DNA of 63,583 nucleotides. It comes from JBFWVD01 sp050246915 (GTDB lineage: Bacteria > Actinomycetota > Acidimicrobiia > Acidimicrobiales > Ilumatobacteraceae). Location of the stretch: assembly GCA_050246915.1 (NCBI GenBank), contig JBFWVD010000027.1:1-63583 (forward strand), written 5' to 3'. Made by a program: the position numbers and the translations under genes. Positions 52,971-63,456 of the stretch are shown piece by piece (position 1 is the stretch's first letter; every line of letters starts with the position of its first letter). Under the pieces are notes generated by a model, which was not told the origin of the DNA, did no database searches, and worked only from the letters and a program-made list of their open reading frames with translations.

Positions 52971-54032
52971 ACCCACGAATGCGGGAAGAGGGGTGTGAGC
53001 GATGGGTGCGGAGCGACGCTGAGGTGAGGGTGCCGAGAATCGATCGAGGAGGTGGGGGCCGGGTAGGACCAACCTCACCTGCCGTCGGACTCGCTCCGCT
53101 CCGTTCGCCGAGTCGCAGCATCGCTCGCTCGCTCGCCATCGGTATCGGGATTACTGCCGTCGACGTGACGCCGATGGCCGTTGCCGAGGAGTTGAATCAC
53201 GTCCTGGTCGACCGGGCGTTTCACCGGACATGGTGGGCGGAGGGCTGGCCGCGCTTCAGAAGTGCCGGCGGTGTGGATGGACCTGCTACTGCTCGGTGGG
53301 ACGTGCACACGGACCGTCACGGTTGTCTTCGAGCCGGTCGCGCCATCGCAGTCAGCGCGAGCGACGAGGCATCGGTGGCGCTCAAGTCCGCAGAGGCGTC
53401 GAAGTCGAAGAGCGGCTTCCGGGCGAGGGCGGGGAGCGCCGCGCTCGGGAGGAAGTCGAGCTGCGCCAGCACGAACTCGTGGTAGGGCACGGTGAACTGT
53501 TGTTAGGGGCTTGTGACCGTCACCGCTGCCAGTCTGGACGAGCTTGACGCCGCCGGCGGTGTCTTCGAGCAATCCGCTGCACCCGCCGGCGTGCAACTCC
53601 GGCCAGTGGAGGGGTGCCACGCCGTCGGTCGGGTCGCGTCGCTTCCGCTCGGGCCCACCCTCGCGGCCAGGAGGCGGCGATGAAGCTCCTGACGCGCCGG
53701 ACCGCCGGGCTAGTGCGTCGCCGGCACCGGGTACCACGGCGTAAACTGCTCGTAGCGGCGCGGGCCGTATCTGGCCGTCAACGTGACAGGGGGAGGCACC
53801 GGGTGCGTCTACGACCCGTTCGAGCTCTGCGGCGGCACTCTCACCGAACGTGCTGATCGCCGGCAGGCCCGGCAAGGCGAGTCGAGTGCGTCTAGCAGGA
53901 TGCGGAAAATCGCCGGTTGAGGGCTGATCGCCGTCCGGGACCTCGATCGTTGTCTGCGGGCGGGCTGTGTTGGACCGGGATCCGGTCTCGATTGGCTCCG
54001 GTCGAGACGCCAGACCCGCCCCGGCCGATCGG
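52971..54032. other. Degenerate stretch with gene remnants
   Basis: About 1 kb with no intact gene. Around 53490-53390 the minus strand reads FTVPYHEFVLAQLDFLPSAA and then RKPLFDFDASADLS, which looks like real but broken protein sequence of unknown family. The rest shows no coding sense. The region marks the decayed edge of the catabolic block. Confidence 0.45.
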
Positions 54033-54494
54033 TCAGGTGGGTTGGGCGTCGAGGGCGGTGATGCGGATCAGGTTGTAGACAGCGGCGTTCATCTTGAACC
54101 AGGCCCGGTTGCGTTGTCGGCCGATGTAGCGCAGCTTGTGGCCTCCGCCGACGGTCTTCATCCAGCCGAACGGTTCCTCGACGCGTTTGCGTATTCGCTG
54201 CGACACGGTGTGGCCAGGATGTCGGGTCGTGCGCCCGTCGATCGCCGACCGGCGGTTGCCGCTCACGTTCTGTGCGACGTGCGGCGTGAACCCGCGTGCA
54301 CGTGCTTGGGCGACGAAGTCCTTGGTGTCGTAGTTCTTGTCACCAGCGACGGTGCGGCGCCGCTTCGTCTGGGGGAGCCGGCCGAGCATCTCGAGCGCCG
54401 TGGCCCGCTCCGCGTAGCCATCCGCGGTCGTGAGCTCGGCGTCGACGATCAGAGCTGAGCGGTGCCGTAAGTGGCGGGCCCGGTTCGCCGCCAA
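54033..54494 (-). pseudogene. IS5-family transposase, C-terminal part
   Basis: This 153-codon frame has VAGDKNYDTKDFVAQARARG, HTVSQRIRKRVEEPFGWMKT and VGGGHKLRYIGRQRNRAWF, the C-terminal DDE part of an IS5 transposase. The N-terminal DNA-binding half and first aspartate are missing, cut off by the IS630 remnant. It is inactive. Confidence 0.75.
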
Positions 54495-54695
54495 ACGCCT
54501 CGATGGGCTGATCGACGAGCCACGGCCGGGTCAGCCGCGCAAGATCACCGATGAGATCGTCGAGCAGGTGATCGTAACGACTGGGTCGAACACTGGAACG
54601 ACAACCCGCGGCCCTTCGTCTGGCGCAAGACCGCCGACGAGATCCTCGACAACCTCGCCGCATATCTCCAACGAATCAACGACTCACGACACTAG
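54464..54695 (+). pseudogene. IS630-family transposase with internal deletion
   Basis: The plus strand starts with the IS630 helix-turn-helix end (KWRARFAAKRLDGLIDEPRP and QPRKITDEIVEQVIV) and jumps at about 54577 directly to the C-terminal tail (DPRPFVW-type: HWNDNPRPFVWRKTADEILD, then LAAYLQRINDSRH and stop). The whole DDE core is deleted. It abuts the IS5 remnant. Confidence 0.7.
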
Positions 54696-54950
54696 ACGTT
54701 CGTTTGCCGCGAGGTCGGCGTGTACGGCCAACGCCGCCTCATCGCCGTCCAACGACCCCAAGGGCGAGTACGGCCCACTTGGTGAGCGATTCAGGATGCC
54801 CGTGATCAACGTCCACCTCGGCGGCCAGCATCGCTTCAACCGCTCGACCCGCGCCGCGCGACCGTGACGACCGCGGCCTGCTCGGCCGTGCGCTTCGACC
54901 TCGGCGACCTTGCTGGCATCGTCGCTGGCCCACTCAGAGACTGCTCGCGG

Positions 54951-55480
54951 CGCCGGAGTTCGCCACCCTGCGTGGAATGTTCGACGGCCACACACGGTGT
55001 AGGTCGACTGGGAGCAAGGCGCTGGTGTGGTCATGGACCTGTCCGCGGTGTTCGGTGATCTCGAGGCACTCCCGCTCGTGATTATGGCAGCAACGTCATG
55101 GCTCCAGTCGGACATGACTGCGCTCGCCCCCGGGCGGCGCCGCCTCCAGGTCGACGACGAGGTCTGGGCTTTGCTCGCCGACGAATGGACCGTGCGCCAT
55201 CTCCACGCGCGCCGCGCGCTGTGTCGCCGCTCGTGTATCACCGGCTGTCCGACTTGGGCGCCCAGACCGCCGACGGCTACGCAGCGCAGAAGCTCGCCGC
55301 AGCGCTGCTCTGAGTCACCGGCACTCGGATCCTCTTCCAGCAGGCCCCTGACCAGGTGGCCGATGCAACCGAGCTGCTGGGGCTGACCGAGGAGGAAGCC
55401 CACCACCCGCGACGGCGTCGACAACTCGGCAGCGGGTTGACTCGCCACATCGTCTAGCGTCGGGCCCTGTGGGAATCCGA
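54951..55480 (+). pseudogene. VirB4/TraC-like conjugation ATPase remnant
   Basis: Three plus frames in succession carry GMFDG, then VVMDLSAVFGDLEALPLVIM and RRRLQVDDEVWALLADEW, then VYHRLSDLGAQTADGYAAQK, then RILFQQAPDQVADATELLGL and ALWES. This is the order of the C-terminal ATPase region of actinobacterial VirB4-like proteins (Walker B DEVWALL, HRLSDL, RILFQ). At least two frameshifts break it. It shows that conjugative genes once lay at this end too. Confidence 0.65.
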
Positions 55481-56005
55481 CGGGTTGTGACCGGGCATGA
55501 CAGCGCTGGAAGGGCGGTGTTCGCGTCCGATGAGGAGGTCGAACCGACGACGGTGAGACTCGCGCCCGGCGCTGAGTTTTTTCTCATGTGGGGAGCCGAC
55601 AGGCCCAGCCACTTTCCCGACGATGGGTCGCCGCCCGCGTGGGGCGATTACTTCCCGGGCGTCGGGGGATTCCGCTTTGGTCTGTTCACCGTGGCACCCC
55701 GGTCCGCGGTGTTGGCCGCCGACCTCGACATGCAGGCTGCTCTCGAGGAGATGGAGTCCAAACTCCCGGGGCTAGCCGGTCACATGGAGCCGGGCAAACC
55801 GGGTATGCACACTAGTGCGACCATCGACTACGAGTTCGTCGTGTCGGGCCGTGTCGTGCTCGAGCTCGACGACGGGGCGACCAAGGAGCTGGCTGCGGGC
55901 GACACAGTCGTTCAGAACGGGACACGTCACGCTTGGCGCAACCCGTACGACGAGCCTGGCCTGATGGTTGTCGTCATCATCGGCGCACACCACGACGCGG
56001 TCTGA
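55469..56005 (+). CDS. Cupin-domain protein
   Basis: This 178-residue protein has a C-terminal cupin fold: GMHTSATIDYEFVVSGRVVL and LDDGATKELAAGDTVVQNGT followed by RHAWRNP. The histidines in GMHTS and TRHAW and a glutamate could bind a metal. Cupins in this form are often sensors or dioxygenase-like enzymes for small molecules. GTG 55469 overlaps the dead VirB4 region. It is a single gene on the plus strand, so its link to neighbours is unclear. Confidence 0.75.
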   Translation: MGIRRVVTGHDSAGRAVFASDEEVEPTTVRLAPGAEFFLMWGADRPSHFPDDGSPPAWGDYFPGVGGFRFGLFTVAPRSAVLAADLDMQAALEEMESKLPGLAGHMEPGKPGMHTSATIDYEFVVSGRVVLELDDGATKELAAGDTVVQNGTRHAWRNPYDEPGLMVVVIIGAHHDAV

Positions 56006-56560
56006 CACCACGCCTCACGATGACTTGTGGGCTGATCCGACGCTCATCATCGGGCCGCGATTGTCGCCGGCTGAGAGGACGTGATCGTCGAGCACGAAGC
56101 AGACGATGCCGTCGACGTCGCGGGGCCTGCGTGCCGGTGCTTGTTATCGTTGCGACGTCCGCTATGGTGCGCGGCGCCCGAACCCGATCGCGGGGGCGCT
56201 CACCGCTTCGCAGGAGAAGATGGCCGAGCCGACCCGCCCGCAACGCCGGTCGGCTCGCGGCACCGCTGACGGAGTGATCTTCGAGCACCTCGCCGCCGGC
56301 GACGTCAGCTGGGTACAGCTCGCCTCGAGCATTGGCTCTGAACAGGCGTTCGTCGTTGTCGGGGCATCGGCAGTAGGAGCGCATCGAACTGCTACCAGCT
56401 CTTGCGCTAGCACGGCGGCCGCAACGACCCGCGAACGTCCTGGTGGCGGCTCGGCCGGCGGGAGAGCATCGGGCTCGGTGTCGGTAGGGCATCACTCTCG
56501 ATCGGTGAAGCTCGACTTCGTCTGGGAGGGCGTTGTTGCTGTCCATCGGCACCGGGCGCC
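56006..56560. other. Intergenic stretch, no intact gene
   Basis: About 550 bases between the cupin gene and the 3' end of the Wadjet operon. No frame on either strand has a recognisable domain or a ribosome binding site. Confidence 0.45.
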
Positions 56561-57739
56561 TCATTGGATCGCTCGGAGTGCGAGTTGAACGGCGCTGAAC
56601 CGGACGCGCTCCTGCTCGAGACGGAGCTTCGTCCCGATGCGGTTGTCGCGGAGATCGTCGTAGAGATCACGCTCCTCATTCGTGAGGCGCGCGAGATCCC
56701 GGCGATGGGGTGACTGCTCGGTGCCCCAGAACTCGCGGTGATCCATCAGCGTGTGTCGGTCCATGAGCAGCGATTTCGCGTGGGGCACCACAGCGCGCAA
56801 CTGGTCGAGTATCCAGAAGCCGTGAGTGTCGATGTCGCCCCAGTAGTACACGGGGCATGTCGCCAACCAGGGCGCGTCGGCAAGGTGCTCCAACCCCGAG
56901 CCGGCCCCGAACACTGCGAGTGCATCCCGAACCGGTGGGAGTGCCAGGAAGTTGATCTCGTTCTCGGTGATGAAGACTCGGCCGGGAGGCTGCATCCGAC
57001 CGAAGTCGGCCGCGGTCAGGAGGTACTGCCCGTCAACGTCGAACGCGTTCAGACGCCACTTCGGGTCGAGGGTCCGGAACCGCACGAGGCGTGGCTTGAG
57101 CTGAAAGCCGAAGCGTCGTTCGATGTCCGTCGTGCGCGCAGTGGTGTCGATCGCCTCCGGCGGGAGCACATACTCGAGCAGTGCTGCGAGCAACTGGCGG
57201 TGCTCCTCGATGAACTTCGTGTGGACGCCCGGAAGGTCGATCTGGCGGACATAGAGGCGGGGGAGTGGGTGATCGAGCACCCAATGCGCGAGTGCGATCA
57301 AGGTGGTCCAGTCCTCGGCTGCTTGGAGTACGTCGAGGGGCCGCTTGGCGAGGAGTGGGACGGCGCCCGGGAGCGTGTCGGAGGTCTGCTTGACCACCTC
57401 ACGAAAGCGGGTGAGCTCGCGGCTCTTCCCGATGAGGGCGGCGGCGTCGTCGACCGTGTCGACCCAGACCTTGGCGGGCACGTCCTGGACGCCGAGCTGA
57501 CGGTGATTGACCCGCCGCACGTCGACTCGTACGCGGGGCAGCGTATGGATTGCCGCCACCCACGCCCGGGCCTCGTCGAATCGGTCGACGAGATCCCGGC
57601 TGGTCGGCACCTTGAACGGCACTCGGAGCGGGAATCGGTCGTCGGGCTCGACGACGGAGGCCAACAGCCGTCCTCGATCCCATTGTCGGGCGAGCCATGC
57701 GCGGATGTCGGTCGGTGTCGTCCAGTTGGTCTCGGTCAT
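56561..57739 (-). CDS. jetD: Wadjet subunit JetD (nuclease)
   Basis: This 392-residue protein has the DUF3322 and DUF2220 parts of JetD, the Toprim-like nuclease that cuts plasmid DNA after loop extrusion by JetABC. The acidic motif VFITENEINFLALPPV near 268 and VYYWGDIDTHGFWILDQL near 305 give the E and DxD residues of the Toprim site, followed by SLLMDRHTL. ATG 57739 overlaps the jetC stop (ATGA). It is the last gene of the operon, as in type I Wadjet. Intact and in full length, so probably active. Confidence 0.9.
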   Translation of the reverse strand: MTETNWTTPTDIRAWLARQWDRGRLLASVVEPDDRFPLRVPFKVPTSRDLVDRFDEARAWVAAIHTLPRVRVDVRRVNHRQLGVQDVPAKVWVDTVDDAAALIGKSRELTRFREVVKQTSDTLPGAVPLLAKRPLDVLQAAEDWTTLIALAHWVLDHPLPRLYVRQIDLPGVHTKFIEEHRQLLAALLEYVLPPEAIDTTARTTDIERRFGFQLKPRLVRFRTLDPKWRLNAFDVDGQYLLTAADFGRMQPPGRVFITENEINFLALPPVRDALAVFGAGSGLEHLADAPWLATCPVYYWGDIDTHGFWILDQLRAVVPHAKSLLMDRHTLMDHREFWGTEQSPHRRDLARLTNEERDLYDDLRDNRIGTKLRLEQERVRFSAVQLALRAIQ

Positions 57740-60700
57740 GGGCGCTGGTTGGCGAGGTATGCCTGCTTCTCGGCGTGGTATTCCTCGATGGTCAGGTTGC
57801 GAAGGCGTGAGTCCATGTCGGTGGGGTTCTCGACGAAGCCGACGTTGCGGACGAATGGCTCGATCACGTGGATCTTCTGCATGGGCGTCACGACCAGCAG
57901 CTGGAGGCCGAGCTTGGCGAACAGCTCGAGACCGAATCGTGCCGACTCGTCGGAGCCCCGCCCGAACGCTTCGTCGATCACCACAAAGCGGAACGAACGC
58001 GACGAGGCGTCGCCATGCCCGAGTCCGAACTGGTATGCGAGGCTGGCGGCCAGCACGGTGTACGCGAGCTTCTCCTTCTGTCCGCCCGACTTGCCGGACG
58101 AGTCCGAGTAGTGCTCGTGCTCGGTCCCGTCCTCGTGATAGCGCTCCGATGCGGCGAACACGAACCAGTTGCGCACATCGGTGACCTTGGCGGTCCACCT
58201 CCGGTCCAGTTCGGTCGAACCCTGGCGGCCCCGGAATCGTTCGATGAGTCCACGGATCTGAAGGAATTTCGCCTCGATCGCGTCAGGGTCGTCGGTCGAC
58301 GTGAGGGTGCCCTCGGTACAGGCTCGAAGGTCGCGTCGGAAGTCGCGGACCTCGGGGTCGTCGGTGTCAGTGGGTTCGAGCGCGATGTAGCGGCCGGGGT
58401 TGAAGTCGATCTGGACGAGCGATCTGTTGATGTCGTCGACGCGATCGCGAATGTCGTCGGTCTGCCTGTTGAGCTGCGATTGGAAGTTGGCGATCTCGCG
58501 GATCGTCTCTTCGTTGAGGAGGCGGCGGAAGTGGGCCTCGTGGCGCGGTAGGTCGTCGGCCACCAACCGGTCGAGCATCCGCCGGTACTCGGGAGCAGCG
58601 TCGATCGTTGCGTCGAAGTCGGCCGTCTCGGCGGGATAGTCGCGGCGGAAATCCGCCATCGCGCCCACGATCGCTTCGCGCAGCGAGCGGATCCGCTTGT
58701 CGGTCGCATCGATCCGTTCCTGGAGTTGGCTGCGCAGCGCCTTCTCGGTTCCTGCAAGCGTCCGGAGGGTGAGGCTCGCACCCGACTCGGCGGTCAGGCT
58801 GTCGACGTCGGGCCGGGCGGCAAGATGGTGGGTGGCTTCAGGCAGAGCCAGTGCCGCCTCGGCATCGGCTCGGCGTTCGGCGAGGTCCTTCCTGCGGGAG
58901 TTGATGCTTGCGATCGAGTCCCGATGGGACTCGATCTGTTGCGCGAGCGACTCGATGTCTTTGTTGAGCGCGTCCAGCTCGTTGCGGAGATGAGCGAGCA
59001 CGTCGGAAGCCGCGAGCAGCCGCTCACGCTCCTCCTCCAGTGAGGCGATCTGCCGGGAAGGCGACGGCCAGTCGATATCGGCGAAGTCACGAACCATGCT
59101 GAGCTTGTCGAGCTGGCGCAGATGGTCGCTGACTTCCTTGAGCGCGTCGTCGCGTTCGGCGATGACATTCGCTTGCTTGGCGAGGTCATCCTCCAGCTGG
59201 GTGCGTTGGTGCTCCAGCGCCGCCAGCTTGCCGACATTCGACCACCCGAGCACGTACCTGCTGCGGTCGGCGATGCGGTGGCGGTCGTCCTTCTCGTGGC
59301 GCTCGTTGCCACCCTTGATCTGGCCTCGTTTGGTGAGCGCCCAGCGCTCGCGCTGGAACTGATCGGGAGTCGCGCAGCAGGCGAAGTCGAACCGCTGCGC
59401 AAGCTGGGCTGTGACCCACCCTCGGTAACGCCCGGTGGCGACCTCGACCTTACGGACCAACGAATCACGGTGGAGTTCACCGTCGATCCGGCCTGCGTCG
59501 CGTACGCGGAAATACACGAGACGGCTCCGCAGGTCGGTCTGGTCGACCCAGCGTTGGACCGCTGCGTAGCGCTCGTCAGGCACCAGGAGCGACAGGCCGA
59601 ACGTGTGCAGCACGCGTTCGATCGCTCCCTCCCAGTCCGAATGTTCGGACGACACCTGGATCAGTTCGCCGGCGAATGGCACGTCGGTCGGGTCGATCGA
59701 GAGCGACTGGCACAGCAGGTCGCGCAGCGCGATGTGGCTGGCGGGGATGTTGTTCGGCCGGTCGCGCAGGCTGTCGATCTCGGCGCTCAGTTCGACGTGC
59801 TGCTGTCGGCCCGTCCGGAACGACACATTCAGTTCCATCAGGTCGTTCTGGAGGGTGGCCTGCTGCTCGGTGAGTTCCTCCTCGCGCATCTCCATCGCAG
59901 CGCGGTTGCTGACGAACTCGTCGACCGTGGCAGCCCGCGGGAGTCCGGCGGCATCGCACAAGCCGGCGTACTCGTCGGCGGCACGCTTGCGTCCGTCGCG
60001 TTGCATGGCGAGTTCGGCCAGCTCCTCGTCGATCCGGGCGAGCCGATTGCCGCCGTTGTCGTCAATGGCCTGGGCGAGCTCCCGAGAGCGGCCGGTCAGC
60101 GCCTTCGACGTGCGCTGGTGCTCGTCACGACGGGCTTCATGGCGGGCCTGGTCGGTGTCGAGCCGGGCGACGTCGCGGTCGATCAGCTCGCAGGTGATCG
60201 CCGCGAACACGGTGTCGAGCGCGTCGCGTGTCGCGGCCAGTTCGGATCGCAGCGACTCCTCGACGCCGTGGCGGTCGCAGCGCTCCACGAGTGGGGTGAG
60301 GAGTACGGTTTGTCGCTTGGCGCGCAGCACAGCTTCGTGGGCCTCACTGAGGTCCTCGAAGTGGCGCAGCAGGTCATCGATTCGTTTGGTCGAGTCGCCC
60401 GGATCGAGCATGTGGTCGCGCACGAACTCGGTGAGGTTGCCCACCGACTTCATCGACACGGTCTGGTGGAACAGCTCCAGGGCCTGCTCGCTAGTGATCC
60501 CGAGCCGTCGACGCAGCCACGCCCCGTAGGGCGGGAACGAGTCGCGGACGTCGGCGCCGAGATCGCGGAGCCGTTTGCGCAGGGCCGGGATCTCGCGGCC
60601 GAATCCCGTGAAGTGGTCGCTGATCGACAGGTCCGCCTCGGCCCCCACGAACATGCGCTCGGGCTGACCGGTTGCGTCCTTGAACCAAAACACCTGCGCC

Positions 60701-61104
60701 AGCGTGACCGTGTCTGCCGTGCTCACGTTTCGGAACACGCCGAGGATGACGCTGAGGGCCGACTGATCGCGCAGGGGAACCGGCTTCGACGCGATGCCGG
60801 TCTCGCTCCGCCCGGACTTGTAGTGGCCGAGCACGTACGACCGCAGCGAGCGCTCGCGGCCTTCGGCCCCGGCCGCCTTGTTGTAGGCAACGCGATGTGC
60901 GGGTACCAGCAGGGTGGTCACGGCATCGACGAGTGTCGACTTCCCCGATCCGATGTCGCCGGTCAGCAGCGTGTCGTGCCCGTCGAGCGTGAGCGTCCAG
61001 ACCCGCTTGTTGAATGTGCCCCAGTTGAGTACCTCGATCCGGTGCAGCCGGAAGCCGGCCTGGCTGTCCCCGTCGGCGAAGTCGAGCATCGGCGCGTCAG
61101 ACAT
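57736..61104 (-). CDS. jetC: Wadjet subunit JetC (SMC-like ATPase)
   Basis: This 1122-residue SMC-like protein has Walker A LLTGDIGSGKST near 45-55, long coiled-coil arms (about 250-900, rich in EL/QR heptads) and a C-terminal signature SGGQKEK with Walker B FVVIDEAFGRGS. JetC, with JetA and JetB, forms the MukBEF-like motor that extrudes DNA loops and detects small circular plasmids. ATG 61104 is behind GGAGGTGACG; the longer frame upstream is a shadow of jetB. It overlaps jetB by eight bases and jetD by four. Confidence 0.92.
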   Translation of the reverse strand: MSDAPMLDFADGDSQAGFRLHRIEVLNWGTFNKRVWTLTLDGHDTLLTGDIGSGKSTLVDAVTTLLVPAHRVAYNKAAGAEGRERSLRSYVLGHYKSGRSETGIASKPVPLRDQSALSVILGVFRNVSTADTVTLAQVFWFKDATGQPERMFVGAEADLSISDHFTGFGREIPALRKRLRDLGADVRDSFPPYGAWLRRRLGITSEQALELFHQTVSMKSVGNLTEFVRDHMLDPGDSTKRIDDLLRHFEDLSEAHEAVLRAKRQTVLLTPLVERCDRHGVEESLRSELAATRDALDTVFAAITCELIDRDVARLDTDQARHEARRDEHQRTSKALTGRSRELAQAIDDNGGNRLARIDEELAELAMQRDGRKRAADEYAGLCDAAGLPRAATVDEFVSNRAAMEMREEELTEQQATLQNDLMELNVSFRTGRQQHVELSAEIDSLRDRPNNIPASHIALRDLLCQSLSIDPTDVPFAGELIQVSSEHSDWEGAIERVLHTFGLSLLVPDERYAAVQRWVDQTDLRSRLVYFRVRDAGRIDGELHRDSLVRKVEVATGRYRGWVTAQLAQRFDFACCATPDQFQRERWALTKRGQIKGGNERHEKDDRHRIADRSRYVLGWSNVGKLAALEHQRTQLEDDLAKQANVIAERDDALKEVSDHLRQLDKLSMVRDFADIDWPSPSRQIASLEEERERLLAASDVLAHLRNELDALNKDIESLAQQIESHRDSIASINSRRKDLAERRADAEAALALPEATHHLAARPDVDSLTAESGASLTLRTLAGTEKALRSQLQERIDATDKRIRSLREAIVGAMADFRRDYPAETADFDATIDAAPEYRRMLDRLVADDLPRHEAHFRRLLNEETIREIANFQSQLNRQTDDIRDRVDDINRSLVQIDFNPGRYIALEPTDTDDPEVRDFRRDLRACTEGTLTSTDDPDAIEAKFLQIRGLIERFRGRQGSTELDRRWTAKVTDVRNWFVFAASERYHEDGTEHEHYSDSSGKSGGQKEKLAYTVLAASLAYQFGLGHGDASSRSFRFVVIDEAFGRGSDESARFGLELFAKLGLQLLVVTPMQKIHVIEPFVRNVGFVENPTDMDSRLRNLTIEEYHAEKQAYLANQRP

Positions 61105-61741
61105 CGTCACCTCCGAGGTCGCGGGCCAGGGCATCCCGGTACTCGTTGAGCCGAGCTTCGAGCTCGGTGAGCCATTGGGCGTCGACGAAGGCCCGGATGA
61201 TCCGGCGAACCTCGTAGCTGACCTCCGTGCCGCCCGCGGGCGCGCCGAGCCGTTTGAGGAACCCCAATTCGACGACCTTGCCGATATGGGCATCGATCTC
61301 CCTGAACAGGCGGGCTTCGTCGGCCGTCTCGGGAAGGAACGTCCGGTGCATTTCGACCAGTTCGGCCCGACCGAGTACGAGCCGGGTGTCGCTCCCGCCG
61401 GCGTCGGCCTCGGCGAGCCGCTTGCGCAGCAAGGCGAGCAACACGCTGACCGGGAACGACAGCTCTCGGCGGGTGACCAGGCGCGGGACGACGATCTCGG
61501 TCGGCGCATCCTCGGCCGTCGGGCGACTGCGCACGAATGCCCAGCCTTCGGCTTCGTCGATGACCAGGTCGAGGCAGATCAGGGCGAAGTGGTCCCGGGC
61601 ACGGGCCTGGTGACGCAGCAGCGTCGTCCAGTCGTCGGGGCTGTCGTCGCGGTACAGCACCCCTTTGATGAGCAGCACGAGGCACCGAGACAGGGCATCG
61701 GCGGACGGCTCGACGGTGTTGGCGAGGGACGGTTCGGTCAT
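61097..61741 (-). CDS. jetB: Wadjet subunit JetB
   Basis: This 214-residue protein (DUF4194 type) is the KITE-like winged-helix subunit that binds JetA and the JetC heads. It is predicted to be helical with winged-helix segments (PRLVTRRELSFPVSVLLALL near 88). ATG 61741 overlaps the jetA stop (ATGA), and its stop lies inside the jetC start region. The assignment rests mainly on size, order and partners, and less on motifs. Confidence 0.88.
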   Translation of the reverse strand: MTEPSLANTVEPSADALSRCLVLLIKGVLYRDDSPDDWTTLLRHQARARDHFALICLDLVIDEAEGWAFVRSRPTAEDAPTEIVVPRLVTRRELSFPVSVLLALLRKRLAEADAGGSDTRLVLGRAELVEMHRTFLPETADEARLFREIDAHIGKVVELGFLKRLGAPAGGTEVSYEVRRIIRAFVDAQWLTELEARLNEYRDALARDLGGDDV

Positions 61742-63198
61742 CGCACGAACACCATTCGGGGGACCTGCGCTGAACGCGCGAAACCGTCGAGGGTCCACTC
61801 GATCGTGTCCTCGATTGCCTCGTCGGTCGTCGTGGCGAACCGGTCGGAGCCGAGGTGCAAGTAGGTGACGACTTCGGCGAGTCCGCGCTCGATTGGCATG
61901 GCGTCGCACAACTCGCGCAACGTGACCTGGCCGCGTTCGTCGAGTGTCCGATCGATGTGATCGGCGATCCGCGCGACATCGACGACCTGAAGCTCGAACA
62001 GGCTGCCCAGAGCAACCTCGGTGTCGTCGAGATCGTCGACGACGTCGTCGATCATCGGTGCCGAGCGCGGTGTGAACAGCGGCCGCTCGAACGGAAGTCC
62101 GACATCGGCGTGGGGCAGGTCGATCGTGGTGACCACACCGGCCGGTGGCTGCTTCCGGACTGCGAGCGCCGTCGCTTCGACCCGCCGCAGGATCTCGACG
62201 ATGCGGCGGTCCTCGAGCCACACCTGATCGTCCAGGAACCGCCGCAGCTGCGACGACAACAGCGCGACCGTGCGCTGCGTGTGCTCGCCAGCGTCGAGCC
62301 AGTCGTGGTGGATCCGGCGCATGCGGCGGTCGGGCCGCAGCTCGGCGACTGCGGGATGGACGAGGATGCGTTCGAGATGCTCAGCCATCTCCTCCTGGCG
62401 TTGTTGGGAGACGAGCAGCTCCCAGAAGGCCCGGAAGCTGCGCCCCTCGTCCGAACTGTCGATCGCATCGCGTTCACCCAGGACCTCAGCCACCAGGTCG
62501 CCCTTGCCGCCGTCCCAAGTGGCGATCTGCTCGCGCACTGCTCGATCGAGCGCACGGAAGTTCTGCTCTACCTGCCGGAAATCTCCCAGCAGGTCGCGGG
62601 CGAGCCCGACGAACTGTTGGAACTGCTCGCGCAACTGGCGCGGTTCGGTGACCTCCAGCCGGCCGTTGCGGACACGTTCGATCTCGGCGTCGATCTCGGC
62701 GCGCTGGCGCTCCAGCGTGGCAACGCGCACGTCGGGATCGGTCTCGATGCCCTGCGCCATCCGGGCGAGCAACTCGACCAGTACGCGCAGGCGCGACTCC
62801 GTCGCGACGAACGGCCGGTCGGCGATTCGGACGACCCACAGCACGGCTTGCTCGGCGGCCGGAGTCAGATCGAACGCAGGCTGATCGCTGCCGTCGGGAA
62901 AGAACCGGCGCAGCCACCCCCGGTCGGCCGTGGTCCACTCTGCGAGGTAGTCGCTCGCCGCTCTCGATGGGGCACGGTCGCCGAGGCTGCGCCGGTAGGC
63001 GAACAGCTCGTCGTCCAGCGCCTCGATTAGCTCGGCCTGACCGACGGAGCGCACGTTGGGAACCAGGAACACCCGGTGGAAGAACGAGATCACGAGCGGA
63101 GCGTGTTCGTACCTGAGCAGGCCCCAACCCGAGTGCTGCTCGCGCAGGAGCGACAGCCCCTCCAGATCGATCGATCGTGGCCCGCCACCGATGGACAT
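61738..63198 (-). CDS. jetA: Wadjet subunit JetA
   Basis: This 486-residue protein (DUF3375 type) is the kleisin-like subunit that bridges the JetC heads. N-terminal LLRYEHAPLVISFFHRVFL, a helical middle (residues about 160-330) and a winged-helix C-terminus (VVDVARIADHIDRTLDERG) fit the family. ATG 63198 is used; GTG 63207 is an alternative. It is the first gene of the operon, 250 bases from the tRNA-Gly scar. No operator is evident upstream. Confidence 0.9.
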   Translation of the reverse strand: MSIGGGPRSIDLEGLSLLREQHSGWGLLRYEHAPLVISFFHRVFLVPNVRSVGQAELIEALDDELFAYRRSLGDRAPSRAASDYLAEWTTADRGWLRRFFPDGSDQPAFDLTPAAEQAVLWVVRIADRPFVATESRLRVLVELLARMAQGIETDPDVRVATLERQRAEIDAEIERVRNGRLEVTEPRQLREQFQQFVGLARDLLGDFRQVEQNFRALDRAVREQIATWDGGKGDLVAEVLGERDAIDSSDEGRSFRAFWELLVSQQRQEEMAEHLERILVHPAVAELRPDRRMRRIHHDWLDAGEHTQRTVALLSSQLRRFLDDQVWLEDRRIVEILRRVEATALAVRKQPPAGVVTTIDLPHADVGLPFERPLFTPRSAPMIDDVVDDLDDTEVALGSLFELQVVDVARIADHIDRTLDERGQVTLRELCDAMPIERGLAEVVTYLHLGSDRFATTTDEAIEDTIEWTLDGFARSAQVPRMVFVR

Positions 63199-63207
63199 TG
63201 CCACCAC

Positions 63208-63456
63208 TATGCCCGAACGGTGTCACAGAGTCCGCGGGGAGCAGCGCCGGCCGACATGATGGGATGCTTGGCTGCAGCCGCGCTCGGGCGTCACCGAGCT
63301 GATCACCGACGCGAAGCCTGGATAGAGCCAGTGGCAGTTGAACGCGTTAAACAGTTGGCGCGAGACGGGGACGCACGCTACGGACTACGTGGACGGACGC
63401 GCCTGACAGGGGCGCACGGCGTGGACTGGAAGGCACCCCGTGGACCCGGACCATGT
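63208..63456. other. Intergenic stretch before the tRNA scar
   Basis: About 250 bases without a gene. It contains the jetA promoter region and leads to the tRNA-Gly fragment. Confidence 0.4.

Noticed and set aside
54684..55448. Minus-strand frame of 254 codons over the VirB4 remnant
   Set aside because: The plus strand gives consecutive VirB4 blocks, so the minus frame is a shadow.
59122..61149. Long plus-strand frame (675 codons) opposite jetC
   Set aside because: It is the antisense shadow of jetC, with no domain and no ribosome binding site.
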